A stretch of 46,174 nt of DNA from an uncultured Christensenella sp. (GTDB lineage Bacteria > Bacillota > Clostridia > Christensenellales > UBA1242). Shown here in pieces: positions 8,398 through 19,200 of the stretch. The notes under the pieces were generated by a model that searched no databases, had not been told where the DNA came from, and saw only the letters and a list, made by a program, of their open reading frames with translations. Both the position numbers and the translations under genes were made by a program. Each line of letters begins with the position of its first letter. Within the stretch, counting starts at the first letter, position 1. The stretch is from contig CASFHD010000007.1 of assembly GCA_949294455.1 (NCBI GenBank), forward strand, positions 1 to 46,174, in the 5' to 3' direction.

Positions 8398-9498
8398 ATG
8401 GAAAAAGAAATGATTAAAAAAATATCAGAAAATCCTACTGAAGAAAATGATATTATTAAAAAAGATTTTTATACAAAAACATTTGATTTGTCAGAAAATG
8501 AATATTATAAAATAAAAGAATCATACCCATATATTTTAGGATTAGTTGAAAAAACTATATTAGAAAAGATAGAATTTTATAAAAAAACATTAAATTTAAA
8601 TCAAAAAGAATTCAATAGATTATTCAAAATATTTCCGACAATATTGGGTTATAGCAATCAAGGCATTTTGAAAAAAATCAGTTTTTACAAATCAAAATTT
8701 AATTTAACTCAAGAAGATTTTAGTAATATTTTAAAAAGATTTCCTGCAATTATAAGTTATAGTACTCAAAATATTTTAGAAAAAAATAAATTTTTTAACA
8801 ATTATTTAAATTTATCACAAACCGATTTCAACAGAATTATTAAATTGTTGCCTTCATTTTACAGTTACAAAAATGAAAGCATTTTAGAAAAAATTAATTT
8901 TTATTCAACTACTTTTGAATTAACTAAAGAAGATGTTATAAAGATTATTAAAGTGTTTCCTTCTATATTAAGTTATAATTCTCAAAACATTATAGATAAA
9001 GTTCAATTTTATATGAATTTATTTAATTTATCAAAAAAAGAATTCAATGATATGTTCAAAAAACTACCATCACTTTTGGGTCTAAGCGAACAAAGCATAA
9101 AAAATAAATATGAATGCTTTTTAGATATAGGACTTCCAATTGAATGTATAATCAAAAATCCTAGAATTTTAGCAGCACCATTAAAAACGCTAAAATTAAA
9201 ATATATGTTATTTTCAATAGTCGATAATGATAAAAAGTTTTTATCAATAAACTGGGCAGTATCTTCATTTGAAAAATCTTGGGCTAGATATATATACCTA
9301 TCTGAACATTGTACAAAAATAAAACCTAGTTGGATAATTTTATCAGAAAGTGATTTTCAAAAAAAATATAAAATATCAAGTGATGAACTAATGAAAAAAC
9401 ATCCGATTGATAAAAGTGTTACAGATTTTATTATTAGTAAATTTAATTCTCTTGCCGATACGAATGGAAGTAAAGCATTAGATTTACACAATTTATAA
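8398..9498 (+). CDS. mTERF-like helical repeat protein
   Basis: 366 residues built from six consecutive 36-residue repeats (about 24-239) plus a seventh partial unit (about 240-270). A typical unit reads FYKxxxNLxxxEFxxIxKxFPxIL, then YSxQxILxKI. Each unit has a conserved Pro, a Leu/Ile 3 residues later and Ile/Leu another 7 later (P80, L83 and I90 in unit 2). This is the spacing described for mTERF motifs (Pro 8, Leu 11, Leu 18, Leu 25). mTERF proteins form a left-handed helical superhelix and bind nucleic acid in mitochondria and plastids, so a nucleic-acid-binding role is inferred. The C-terminal 100 residues (with KSWARYIYLSEH) are not repeats. Start ATG 8398 follows AAGGA. There is no signal peptide. 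The next gene carries the same motif. Confidence 0.75.
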   Translation: MEKEMIKKISENPTEENDIIKKDFYTKTFDLSENEYYKIKESYPYILGLVEKTILEKIEFYKKTLNLNQKEFNRLFKIFPTILGYSNQGILKKISFYKSKFNLTQEDFSNILKRFPAIISYSTQNILEKNKFFNNYLNLSQTDFNRIIKLLPSFYSYKNESILEKINFYSTTFELTKEDVIKIIKVFPSILSYNSQNIIDKVQFYMNLFNLSKKEFNDMFKKLPSLLGLSEQSIKNKYECFLDIGLPIECIIKNPRILAAPLKTLKLKYMLFSIVDNDKKFLSINWAVSSFEKSWARYIYLSEHCTKIKPSWIILSESDFQKKYKISSDELMKKHPIDKSVTDFIISKFNSLADTNGSKALDLHNL

Positions 9499-9516
9499 TA
9501 TAATAGGAAGTGATTA

Positions 9517-9810
9517 ATGGAAAAAGCATTAGAAAAATTTTTATTAAATTTGAATTTAACTAGCTATGAAATTGAAGATATAAAAAATATAACTCCTGCT
9601 TATGAATACTTGTCATTGTGTGATGTTAAATCAATTATTAAAGTGTTAGAAATTTATGGTTTTCCAAAAAGTGATATTCCAGAACTAATTTATTTAAATC
9701 CAAATATTTTAGTTTTAGATAAGCAAACTCTTATTGAAAAATTAAATACTTTAAAAGCAAATAATATTGATATTGAAAATTATTTAAAAAATAATCCTTT
9801 TGATATATAA
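9517..9810 (+). CDS. Small mTERF-like protein, partner of the upstream gene
   Basis: 97 residues. The second half (YGFPKSDIPELIYLNPNIL, then LIEKLNTLKANNID) has the exact mTERF pattern P62, L65, L72, L79. The N-terminal half is helical with a weaker copy. The ATG has AGGAAGTG upstream and lies 18 bp after the previous stop, so the two mTERF-like genes form an operon that closes at the terminator 9831-9856. It may be a partner or regulator of the long protein, or the remnant of a longer repeat protein. No stop-interrupted continuation was noticed. Confidence 0.7.
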   Translation: MEKALEKFLLNLNLTSYEIEDIKNITPAYEYLSLCDVKSIIKVLEIYGFPKSDIPELIYLNPNILVLDKQTLIEKLNTLKANNIDIENYLKNNPFDI

Positions 9811-9830
9811 ATCACTTAACCATGTTATAG

Positions 9831-9856
9831 AAAAAACAGCGAATGCTGTTTTTTTT
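9831..9856. terminator. Bidirectional terminator between the mTERF-like operon and cmk
   Basis: Perfect stem AAAAAACAGC (9831-9840) / GCTGTTTTTT (9845-9854) with loop GAAT. U-tracts form on both strands, so it can end the plus-strand island and the convergent cmk transcript. Confidence 0.9.
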
Positions 9857-9934
9857 GTTTTTAAAATTCAATACATTTTTTAGTTTGTTTTTACAAATTA
9901 TTCTTTATATTAAATAATTTATTTTTTTAATCAG

Positions 9935-10627
9935 TCAATTTCTATTGTTATTAATAGTTTCAATAATTTCGTTTATATTATTTATTTTTTCTAATATGAA
10001 ATCTAATGTTTCATCGACATTCATATTTTTACTATCAATATATAATGCCCCATTTGGTATAACTAAATTCGCTAGTTTTCTATTCTTGTCAATACTATCT
10101 CTTTTTACAACATCTTTATAGACTTTATTGAATTTAATTTTGTTGTCTTTTAACTTTAATTGTTCATATCGCCTTTCTGCTCTAATTTTTACATCACAAT
10201 CGAGATATATTTTTAATTCTGCGTTTTTAAACACAAATGAACCTAAACCTCTGCCTTCTAATACATAATTGCCTGACTTAACAGACTCTATTAGTTTTGA
10301 GTTTACAGCCAGATAAAAATTTTCAGTATTGCTATTCTTTGCTGTTAAAATTCCAATATCGTTTGTGTAACATAAATCGGTTATGTCTTTATTTTTCATA
10401 AAAACCACTTGATTATTATTTTTGTGTTTAATTACGATATTCGCTTCATTAAATGCTTTTTCAATATCTGATTTTGACATTGATAAAACATTATAATCTT
10501 TTAAAGCAAAAGTGTATGCTCTAAATAACATTCCAGAATTAAAAAATTTAAAATTCAATTTTTTAGCAAGCAATAAAGCAAGCGTACTTTTACCAGCACC
10601 TGCTGGACCATCTATTGTTATAATCAT
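9935..10627 (-). CDS. cmk: Cytidylate kinase
   Basis: Phosphorylates CMP/dCMP with ATP in pyrimidine nucleotide recycling. 230 residues from the ATG at 10627, chosen because GGGG lies 4 nt upstream; an in-frame ATG four codons earlier overlaps that site. P-loop GPAGAGKST (7-15), the NMP-binding segment with GMLFRAY, EGRGLGSFVF where the family has DGRDMGTVVF, and the lid/Arg region VVKRDSIDKNRK are all visible. The stop is TGA, consistent with the standard bacterial code. It is convergent with the mTERF-like genes and separated from the GGGtGRT gene by about 170 bp. Confidence 0.93.
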   Translation of the reverse strand: MIITIDGPAGAGKSTLALLLAKKLNFKFFNSGMLFRAYTFALKDYNVLSMSKSDIEKAFNEANIVIKHKNNNQVVFMKNKDITDLCYTNDIGILTAKNSNTENFYLAVNSKLIESVKSGNYVLEGRGLGSFVFKNAELKIYLDCDVKIRAERRYEQLKLKDNKIKFNKVYKDVVKRDSIDKNRKLANLVIPNGALYIDSKNMNVDETLDFILEKINNINEIIETINNNRN

Positions 10628-10801
10628 AATTCCCCACATTTTTATATAAATTGTTTTTTTATAATTATTAACTTTTAAATAAATTTTTTGTTTTACTTTA
10701 AACCTATATTATTTTACAGTTTCTAATTTTTAATTAATATTATTGTTATATTTTAGAATATTTTAAATTTATTAAACAAATTTTATAACTTAAAAATAGA
10801 C

Positions 10802-11797
10802 TTATTTACTATTAATTTTAGATAAACGAACTGACAGAGCAACAGTTGTCCCAACTATTGGATTGTTTCCCATACCTATAAAACCCATCATTGCAACATG
10901 AGCAGGCACTGATGAACTTCCTGCAAATTGTACATTACAATGCATTCTACCCATAGTATCAGTCAAACCATAAGAAGCAGGACCAGCTCCTACATTATCT
11001 GGGTGTAATGTTCTGCCCGTTCCACCACCTGATGCAACGCTATAATAATTAAAACCTATTTCATTACAGTATTTTTTATAAATGCCTGCAACTGGGTGAG
11101 AAAATCTAACCGGATTTGTGGAGTTTCCTGTTATAGAAATGTTTACTTTTTCCATTTTCATAATTGCGACACCTTCATCTACACTATCGCAACCATAAAC
11201 TAAAACCTTAGATAACTCGTTCGTCCCAAATTTAATTTTATCAACAACTTTTAGAGTATTCTTATTATAATCATAAGAGGTTTGCACATAAGTAAAACCA
11301 TTAATTCTTGCAATTATATAAGCGGGGTCTTTTCCTAAACCTACTAAAATTGTTTTTAAAGGTTTTTTACGCACAAGATTGGCATACTTTGCTATATTCA
11401 TAGCACCCTTTGCTGCTGCAAAACTTTCGTGTCCTGCTAAAAAAGCAAAGCAAGTTGATTTTTCATCTAACAACATACTAGCCAAATTTCCGTGTCCAAT
11501 ACCAACCAAACGCTTTTCGGCAACACTCCCTGGAACACAAAAAGACTGTAATGCTTTCCCTAAAATTTTAGCTATTTCTCGACTATCTTTTTCCCCTGAT
11601 TTTATAGCCATTGCACTACCCAATGTATATGCCCAGCAAGCACTGTCAAAGCAAGTGTTTTGTACCCCTTTAACTATTTCAAAAACATCTAAATCAAATT
11701 CATCACAAATTTTCTTTGCATCTTCCAATGACTTGATTTTATACTCTTTTAATAATTTAGATATATTAGAGCTTCTTTCTTTGTAGCCTTCAAACAT
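10802..11797 (-). CDS. GGGtGRT protein
   Basis: 331 residues. It carries the motif that names the family, ASGGGTGRTLHPDNVGAG, in the C-terminal third, followed by CNVQFAGSSSVPAHVAMMG. The family is conserved in anaerobes next to a NifU-like protein; its biochemical role is not established. The sequence also has FDSACWAY near residue 50 and GHESFAAAKGA near 125. The ATG overlaps the stop of the upstream NifU-like gene by one base (TAATG), so the two are translationally coupled and likely act together, probably in iron-sulfur or metal chemistry (inference). Confidence 0.92.
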   Translation of the reverse strand: MFEGYKERSSNISKLLKEYKIKSLEDAKKICDEFDLDVFEIVKGVQNTCFDSACWAYTLGSAMAIKSGEKDSREIAKILGKALQSFCVPGSVAEKRLVGIGHGNLASMLLDEKSTCFAFLAGHESFAAAKGAMNIAKYANLVRKKPLKTILVGLGKDPAYIIARINGFTYVQTSYDYNKNTLKVVDKIKFGTNELSKVLVYGCDSVDEGVAIMKMEKVNISITGNSTNPVRFSHPVAGIYKKYCNEIGFNYYSVASGGGTGRTLHPDNVGAGPASYGLTDTMGRMHCNVQFAGSSSVPAHVAMMGFIGMGNNPIVGTTVALSVRLSKINSK

Positions 11798-12462
11798 TAA
11801 TCCCTCCTAGGGTCAATAAATTTTACACCCTCATTGAATCTTCCATAACAAGATGTCGATTCTTTTAATGCAAGATTTGCGTCCATTCCATCTGATATAA
11901 GACTTAACATTTTTCCCGTGTTTATATATTCATAGCCTATAATTTCTGAATTTTTATCAAGAGCAAGTTTTGATACATATCCGTCACTTGTATGGAAATA
12001 TCTAACCCCTGTTTTAGTTGATGAATATTGTGTTCCAACTGCACTAACTTTGTTTTTCCCTAAATCTTCTAAACCTGCACCTACAGGCAATCCACCTTCT
12101 GAAAAAGCAGATTGACTTCTGCCATAAACTATTTGATTAAACAGATTTTTCATTGCAACATTAATTGCATCACACACCAAGTCTGTATTTAAAGCCTCTA
12201 ATAAAGTTTTTCCTGGTAAACTTTCGCAAGCGATACAAGCACTTTGAGTCATACCCGTACAGCCAATTGTTTCAATTAATGCTTCTTCAATAATTCCATT
12301 TTTTATATTTAGTGTAAGTTTGCAAGCACCCTGTTGTGGAGCACATGCACCAACTCCGTGAGTAAAGCCTGAAATATCTTTAATTTCTTTGATTGTTTCA
12401 AAATGACCTTCTTGTGGAATAGGGCTACTTTCGTGCCTTCTTACCATACTACAAAATTCCAT
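11797..12462 (-). CDS. NifU/IscU-like iron-sulfur scaffold protein
   Basis: 221 residues; a NifU/IscU-like fold associated with Fe-S cluster assembly. Cys-containing segments are GACAPQQGACKLTL and IGCTGMTQSACIACESLPGK in the first 85 residues. These are the candidate ligand sites, though their spacing differs from classical IscU. A second half of about 100 residues (with GVRYFHTSDGYVSKLAL) is specific to the version paired with GGGtGRT proteins. A clear Shine-Dalgarno (AAAGGGGGA) precedes the ATG. It is the first gene of the coupled pair, driven by an extended -10 promoter divergent from recX. Confidence 0.88.
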   Translation of the reverse strand: MEFCSMVRRHESSPIPQEGHFETIKEIKDISGFTHGVGACAPQQGACKLTLNIKNGIIEEALIETIGCTGMTQSACIACESLPGKTLLEALNTDLVCDAINVAMKNLFNQIVYGRSQSAFSEGGLPVGAGLEDLGKNKVSAVGTQYSSTKTGVRYFHTSDGYVSKLALDKNSEIIGYEYINTGKMLSLISDGMDANLALKESTSCYGRFNEGVKFIDPRRD

Positions 12463-12482
12463 TATATCCCCCTTTAAAAACT

Positions 12483-12488
12483 ATTATA
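12483..12488 (-). promoter_or_regulatory. Extended -10 promoter of the NifU-like/GGGtGRT operon
   Basis: A perfect TATAAT on the minus strand preceded by TGT (extended -10). No good -35 is seen about 17 nt upstream. It overlaps the recX promoter region head to head, so the two transcripts may interfere. Confidence 0.65.
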
Positions 12489-12497
12489 ACACTTTTG

Positions 12498-12526
12498 TTT
12501 ACTTTTAAAAAATCATTTGATAAAAT
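12498..12526 (+). promoter_or_regulatory. recX promoter, leaderless arrangement
   Basis: TTTACT (12498-12503), a 17-nt spacer and TAAAAT (12521-12526), with six bases AGTTTT before the ATG at 12533. There is no Shine-Dalgarno, so the transcript should begin at the start codon. Confidence 0.65.
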
Positions 12527-12532
12527 AGTTTT

Positions 12533-13153
12533 ATGAAAATTGAAAACATTAAATTAAAAACTAAGAACAACCCAAATATTTTTTTTGTATTTTTTGAAAA
12601 TCTAACTGAACCGCTAATTATCCACAGTGACACAATCGTAAAAAATCATTTATCTGTAGGCCTTGATTTAACAAACGAAGAAATTGATAAAATTACTTAT
12701 GAAAGTGATTGTTTAATAGCGTTTAATAAAGCAAATAAATACATTCAGACTGCCGTAAAATCAAAAAAACAAATCACTGATTATCTGTATAGATTGGGTT
12801 ATAAAAAGAACGTAATAGATGAAACAATCAAAAAATTAAATACATATCATATAGTCGATGACAAACTATATGCAGAATGTGTGGTTAAAAATAGTGAAAA
12901 CAATAAATCGAAAAAAATGGTAGAATTAAAATTGTTAAAAAATAACATAGACAAATCGACCATACAAGATATTTTGCAAGATTTCAATGAAATGGACACT
13001 GCCTTGATTGATGCAAATAAATTTATAAAATCAAAGCCAAAAGATAGAAAAACATTAGAAAAGTTATTTAGGCATTTAAGTTATAAAGGTTACCAATATG
13101 AAACAATTTTAAAAACAATGTCAAAACTAAATTTTACTGATGAAAATTTTTAA
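12533..13153 (+). CDS. recX: RecX-family regulator of recombination
   Basis: RecX binds RecA filaments and limits recombinase activity. 206 residues, a usual length for Firmicute RecX. The helical tandem pattern is clear: ANKYIQTAVKSKKQITDYLYRLGY, then VIDETIKKLNTYHIVDDKLYAE, and a second unit near 130-150. A third related unit lies at the C-terminus (KFIKSKPKDRKTLEKL, then RHLSYKGYQYETI). The N-terminal 50 residues form a beta-rich extension. It stands alone on the plus strand, divergent from the NifU-like operon and probably leaderless. No RecA gene is in view. Confidence 0.88.
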   Translation: MKIENIKLKTKNNPNIFFVFFENLTEPLIIHSDTIVKNHLSVGLDLTNEEIDKITYESDCLIAFNKANKYIQTAVKSKKQITDYLYRLGYKKNVIDETIKKLNTYHIVDDKLYAECVVKNSENNKSKKMVELKLLKNNIDKSTIQDILQDFNEMDTALIDANKFIKSKPKDRKTLEKLFRHLSYKGYQYETILKTMSKLNFTDENF

Positions 13154-13263
13154 AATATAAAATAAATTAATCCTTTTATATATCTTATTTTGTTTTTATA
13201 ATTTTTACATTTTATAATTTTTACATTTTAAATTTTATAACACCTTAAAATAATCAATTACAT

Positions 13264-13290
13264 TAAAAAAAACAAGGAGAATTTCTCCTT
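13264..13290. terminator. Terminator between recX and the giant surface-protein gene
   Basis: Stem AAGGAGA (13274-13280) / TCTCCTT (13284-13290) with loop ATT. On the minus strand it is followed by a run of T (13264-13272), ending the giant gene 4 nt past its stop. On the plus strand ATTTTTA follows, so it may also stop recX transcripts. Confidence 0.85.
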
Positions 13291-13294
13291 ATTT

Positions 13295-16200
13295 TTATAC
13301 TCGGTTTTTATAAGATGAATATCTCTTTTCACTCTTATCCTTACGCTTTTTAAAGATAATTATAATTATCAAAATAATTATTATGATTAACAAGATTATC
13401 AATAGTATTATCCACCACTGGAAGAAAGTTCTATTAATAACTATTGCTAGATATTGTAAATCTTGTAAATCTTCTGAAGATATAACTAGATACTGACCGC
13501 CGTCATAATTCTCGTAAGAATAGTCTAATTGAATTCCATCATTAGAACTATTTATAACATTAAACACGAATCTTACATCATCTTCAGGTCGTGGCAAATA
13601 AATTTTAAATCCATTTGTTCCTATTGAATCAAAAGATGTTATTTGTTCTCCCAAATTATTCAAGATGGCGATTGTATATGCTTTTTCAAACACAAGTCTG
13701 CCACTTATAACAGATGAAACTTTACCATAAACAATATTATAATTGTCATCAGTTGGCTGAAGTTCTTTTAACACCAAAGTTAGACCTGGATTGAAATACC
13801 CTCCATTAGTCGTTTTTATGAACAAACCAGAATCCTTATCATAAAGCGTATCTGTAAAAATCAACTGAGTTGGAATATTAGGATTTGCAAAACCCATAAA
13901 TTGAACATTCAAATCAAAATTTCCAATTTCTGTGTTGTCATTACCTTTAATCATAACGCCGTCTGTTGTGAATGACACTATCTTCCTATCTTGCAATGAA
14001 CTACTTAAAACATTTTCAGATGTTGCGAAATAGAAATTCATTTTGTCTAAATTAATATAGATTTTTTCTTGTAATCCATTTAAGATAAATTCTACCATCA
14101 TTCCTTTAAATTCAACACCATCAGTTAAAGTTATATTCTGCATAACCGCAGTTCCACTCAAATCAGTGTAAACATAAGAGCCAAAGAACAAGTTATTGTT
14201 TAATACACTTGCACTGCTGTCGTTAGGATTATAAATTTTATAGTTACTTAAAACATTATTTAAATATAAATTTAATTTTAATTTTGAAATATTTATACAC
14301 GACTTAACTACAATTTCACCATTTATGCCTGTGCTTTCAAGACCATTAGATAAGGTTTCAAAATCAATTCGATAATTATTGCTGTTTTCTCCGGTTAAAG
14401 CAACATTTGTAATCAACAAATCAAGATTTACACTTCCAACATTTTTGCCTGAAATTTTTGCAGTGGAAGTTGCAAAGTCAATGCTTACTTTACCTAAATC
14501 TTTAGAATATATTTCACCGTCATTTATGGCAATGAAATTCGATAATAAAACTTGCAAAGCGTTAGAATTTAAATTATCCGTTCCATCATAAGTTTTTGTG
14601 TATATATAGTTTAAATTTTTCAAACTTATTTTTTTAGGGACAATATTAAACTCTTTTGATAATTCAATATTTACCCCATTGATATAAACATCTATTCTGT
14701 AGTCTCCAACATCAATTACATTATCTATTTCAACAAATGTATTTTCTGAAGTCTTTTCATAATATTTATAACTTACGACTAAATTTGAAGTATCTATACC
14801 TAATTTTGATGTATCTACTCCTTGCATATCAGTGTTAATTTCACCTATATACTCAAATTCCACTAAATTGTTTGTAAAACTTATTTTGTCAGTCGCTATT
14901 TTTAAATATAGTTTAACTACTGAATTAGAAGTAATATTTTCAATAATTAGTGGCTCGTCTTTTATTAGACTTTGTTTTAAGCCATTGTTGAACACGAACG
15001 CGCTTATTTCAAAAGAAGAAGTATTTAATGTATTGATTGTAAGTTTATTTATTTTTCCGCTGTCATCTACATTTGATTCAATTAAATATACTCCATTTAT
15101 AAAATCAATATTTGTTACCTCTTGAGAATCATTCAAAGAATATGTTAAATGAATAATCTGACTGTTATGTAAAAATTCATTATAATCTTCAATTTCAACA
15201 GATATTGACACTGATCTTAATTTTAAATAGATATCAAAATGTATAACTGAATTATTTGTAGCAGAATCTAACTCAAAATATTCTTCTGTAATAGTTAAAG
15301 GGTTTAATATATTTTCTACTAAAATTAAATCATTTGAACTGCGCAACTGAATTTTGTCAATTTCATACTCAGATTTAATTACTTCAAATTGAATGTTTTG
15401 TAGAGTTTGTGACATTACATAACGCTCTAAAATAGGTATATTAGTTGTATTAATATAACTAGAAGTTAAATTATTTTCATTTAACCATACACCATTTACG
15501 TTTATTAATGTTTCATAATTTATTGAATCAATTCCGACTATTTGTCTTACATTTATATGTGTAACCAATTCAGATTTTGAAACTTTTACTAATAAATTTC
15601 TTACATCATCTAAGTTTGAAAGCGATAAATTAGATATAAATTCGCTGTCAATCAAAATTTCACTTTCAACTTGATATAAATTATTAATTAGTGTAGTGCT
15701 TTCATTATTTTGTGAAGATTTTACTGTTATATCACCAAATGAAATACCTTCAAATTTATAACCTTTTTCAAATAATGTATATAATTTAATTGTTTGATTA
15801 TTAAATACTGTAAAGGTCGCATTAGAACTTTGTATTGAACTATCCTTTATCGCATTTAAATAAATTATAGCATCATCATCTCCTGTTTGATTCGATGAAG
15901 TAAAGTTTAATGTATATGATTTATTTATAATATTTACAACAACATCTTGATTGTTTGTAATGTTATTTAATGTTAATGTATATTCAGTCTTATCCTGCGA
16001 CTGTGTATATGAAATAGGGGTTCCATTTACACTAACAGAATTTACAATTATACCTTGACAAGTGTTTATAACAATACTTGCATTACTGCCATATTCGGCT
16101 GTAAATGCCTCTGTTATCTCTGCTTTAGAAGGGTCAATGTCTGTAACTATCGCTAGAGCGTTGCTACTTTCACTTTTTAGACTAGTTGTAATATTGTATT

Positions 16201-19200
16201 TTATAATGTTTAAATCTAAATACAAATATACATTATTCAATCCATCTGCGTACTGAGAAATTAATAAATCAAAATTTTGACCTGAAAAATCAATAGTATA
16301 ATACTTATTTTCCAAATCTTGTGATGTGAATATATAAGTTTTATCAGTAAAATCAACTACATTTGAAATTAAAACTTCATTTATTTCATATCCATCATTC
16401 GCTAAAAATTTTAATGACTTATTATCTTGATATGATAATAACATACTATCTGAATTTGTATAAAATTCTCCGTTACTTTCAATGCTACCTACTGCTTCAT
16501 CATTAACCTCATCTATAACAAAATTTAAGGTATAAACTATAGGATCAAATACTAAAACATAAGTTGCATTAATATCTGTATAACTAAAATCTAGTGTATT
16601 ATTTAACAAATAATCTGAAGAAGTGTAAATGTTATTTTCTTTGTATTTTGCAATACCGACAAATCTAAATGCTTGTATATTTCCATTAACTACAAAGTTT
16701 ATTTTATCACCTATAGTAAATGCTTTAGTCAACTCTATAGTATTGGTTTCCCCGCTATAAAGTTTATTAATAGCAATATTTACGGTAAATTCGCTGATTT
16801 CTGTTATTGAAATTTCACCTAAAATATTTGTTGTAATATTGAAAATTCCTGTCAATGATTCAATTAATATATCATAATTCAATTGAAGACTGTTGTTAAA
16901 TTCAAAATTATAAGTGAACAAAACTTGGTCTTGATAATCAGTATCATTTGCTTTAATAGTGTAGATTGAACTGCCTATTCTTAATTTAATAGAATATGAT
17001 TGTGCTAAATCTAAATTATCAAATTTAACGTACAACGAATAACTTTCACCTAAAGTTGCAGTAAAGTTTGTACTATCAGTAAAATCAAAGTTTATACCGT
17101 CAAATCCAAATGTTGCTACTTTACTAGAGAACGCATCATTATCTACAAGTGTTGTAAATGTCAAATTATAATCTTTTAAACTAATTGTAGCAGTATATTC
17201 TATTTTATTAAATTCATCTGTTGAATCTTTTGGTAGATAAGTAAATGTCAATGTATAGTTATCTACTCGGTTAGAATTTACAATTTTAAAGTCATTTAAA
17301 ACAAATATTGTTCCATCAAATACAAATTCATCTAAAGTATATCCTTCAAACATATTGATAACTACGGTTATTTCATCTCCGATTTTTACACTAGAAGATG
17401 TTCCGCCATTTACAAATATTGAAATGTTATTTTCAGTTAAATTAGATAAATCATAATGATTTTTTTGTGAATTAGATTCATCAATTATTACACTTTCATC
17501 TAACTGCAAGTTATTTGAATTGTCTATAGAATAATTTATTTTTTCAAAAACGGCAACAAATACAATATTTTCATCATTTGGCACATAATCGCTTTCGTAA
17601 ACAAATGTATAAAATGCATTTGAACTTTCAATTATTCCGCTAGTTGCATTATATGAATATTTTACAAATCTGTACCCAACAGGAGTATTTAAAAGGGTCA
17701 AATTGACACTATCTCCTACTTTTATACTGCTAGAAGACAGGCTTATCACATCGTCTATTACAATATCATTTCCGTTATAGGAGATTAAATCATTACCCGC
17801 ATCATCTATTAATTCAACTGAAACATTGTAACCAATTTTTTCAAAATTTACTATGTATTCATTAGTGTCGTCAGTGTCTTTTGAAATGTTTTCTATTGTA
17901 TATATTTCATTATGCTCTTGCAAATCTACTAACGCACCTGCAAAATTTACAAAACGGTATATTTTCTTGCTATCCGAAGTTATAGACAAATTCAAACTTT
18001 CGCCATCTTTTACAAAAATTGAAGATTTCACTAAATTGAATTCGCCCAAAATGTCTGATTGCAAAATGTAATTTTCATTAGCATCTAATAAAGTATCTGA
18101 ATCTGCATCAACAAATTTAAAGTCAATTTTATGATATGTTGAAACTTCTAAATCAAGAACTATATTAGAATCTATTGTTATATTTTCTAATGTGTAAGTG
18201 TTTTGATAATAATTTTGTAATTGTTCGGTATTATAATCTTTTGTAAATGATATAATCTCATCTAATTTATATACATTATCTAGAGTTTTATAGCCTGTAA
18301 CATTATTTAACCTTATTGATATAACATCTGCGTAATGATATGTTTTTAAATCATTTATATAAGAAGAACTATCTTCAATATTCGAATTTAACTTGTATGA
18401 TATTTCAAAACTATTAGACAATTCACCATTTTCTAGTATTTCTACTGTATATTCAATGTACTTAAATATAACTTTTACAACAGTATCTTTAGAAATAGTA
18501 AAATTATAAATATTGTCTGAATAAATTGTTCCATCTATTTCATATCCATAGAAATACACTCGTTTGTTTGCATTTTCAAGTAAATTATATTCTATTGAAA
18601 CATTTGTCCCCACATATAAGTATTCAACAGATGTGTCAAAATTTACTTCTGTATTATTTGTAACATTTGTAATTTTTAAATCAATTTCATCTAAATGAGT
18701 ATCATTTTCAATATTTTCTATTGTCTTTATAACACTTAAACTATACATTCCACTATATTTAACATATAAGTTTAAATCATCTGTTGTATTATTATTCAAG
18801 TCATCAAATAGTTCAATCGCTATAGGATTTTGTGTATCTGAATTTTTATATAAATTTTCAAAATTTTCATCAGTGTACAATCCTAAATAATCAAATACAA
18901 CACCATCTATAGACAAATTAGTTTTTGTTACATTAGCTTCTACGCTTGAGCCTAAATTACTATTAATGAAAGTTACAAATCTTGCAATATTAGGATAAAT
19001 TTCTTTATTGTCAAAAGTATTCTCTAAGTATTCAATAGATACAAGATTTTCTTGCAAAGCGTTAGATAACTCTACTATTGATTTAGCTTCATCGTAATAA
19101 ATGTTTAAAATATATTCATTTTTTACGTAACTGATAATAATTGTAGAATCTGATTCAAGGGTAAATGTAAATTTAATATACTTTAATCCTTTTGAATCGG

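Noticed and set aside
8467-9114. 108-bp DNA repeats as a non-coding satellite
   Set aside because: The periodicity is at protein level (36 residues, conserved Pro/Leu); DNA identity between units is low and the frame is open throughout.
11379-11786. 135-aa plus-strand open frame opposite the GGGtGRT gene
   Set aside because: The opposite strand encodes a conserved family with its naming motif; this frame has no domain or ribosome site.
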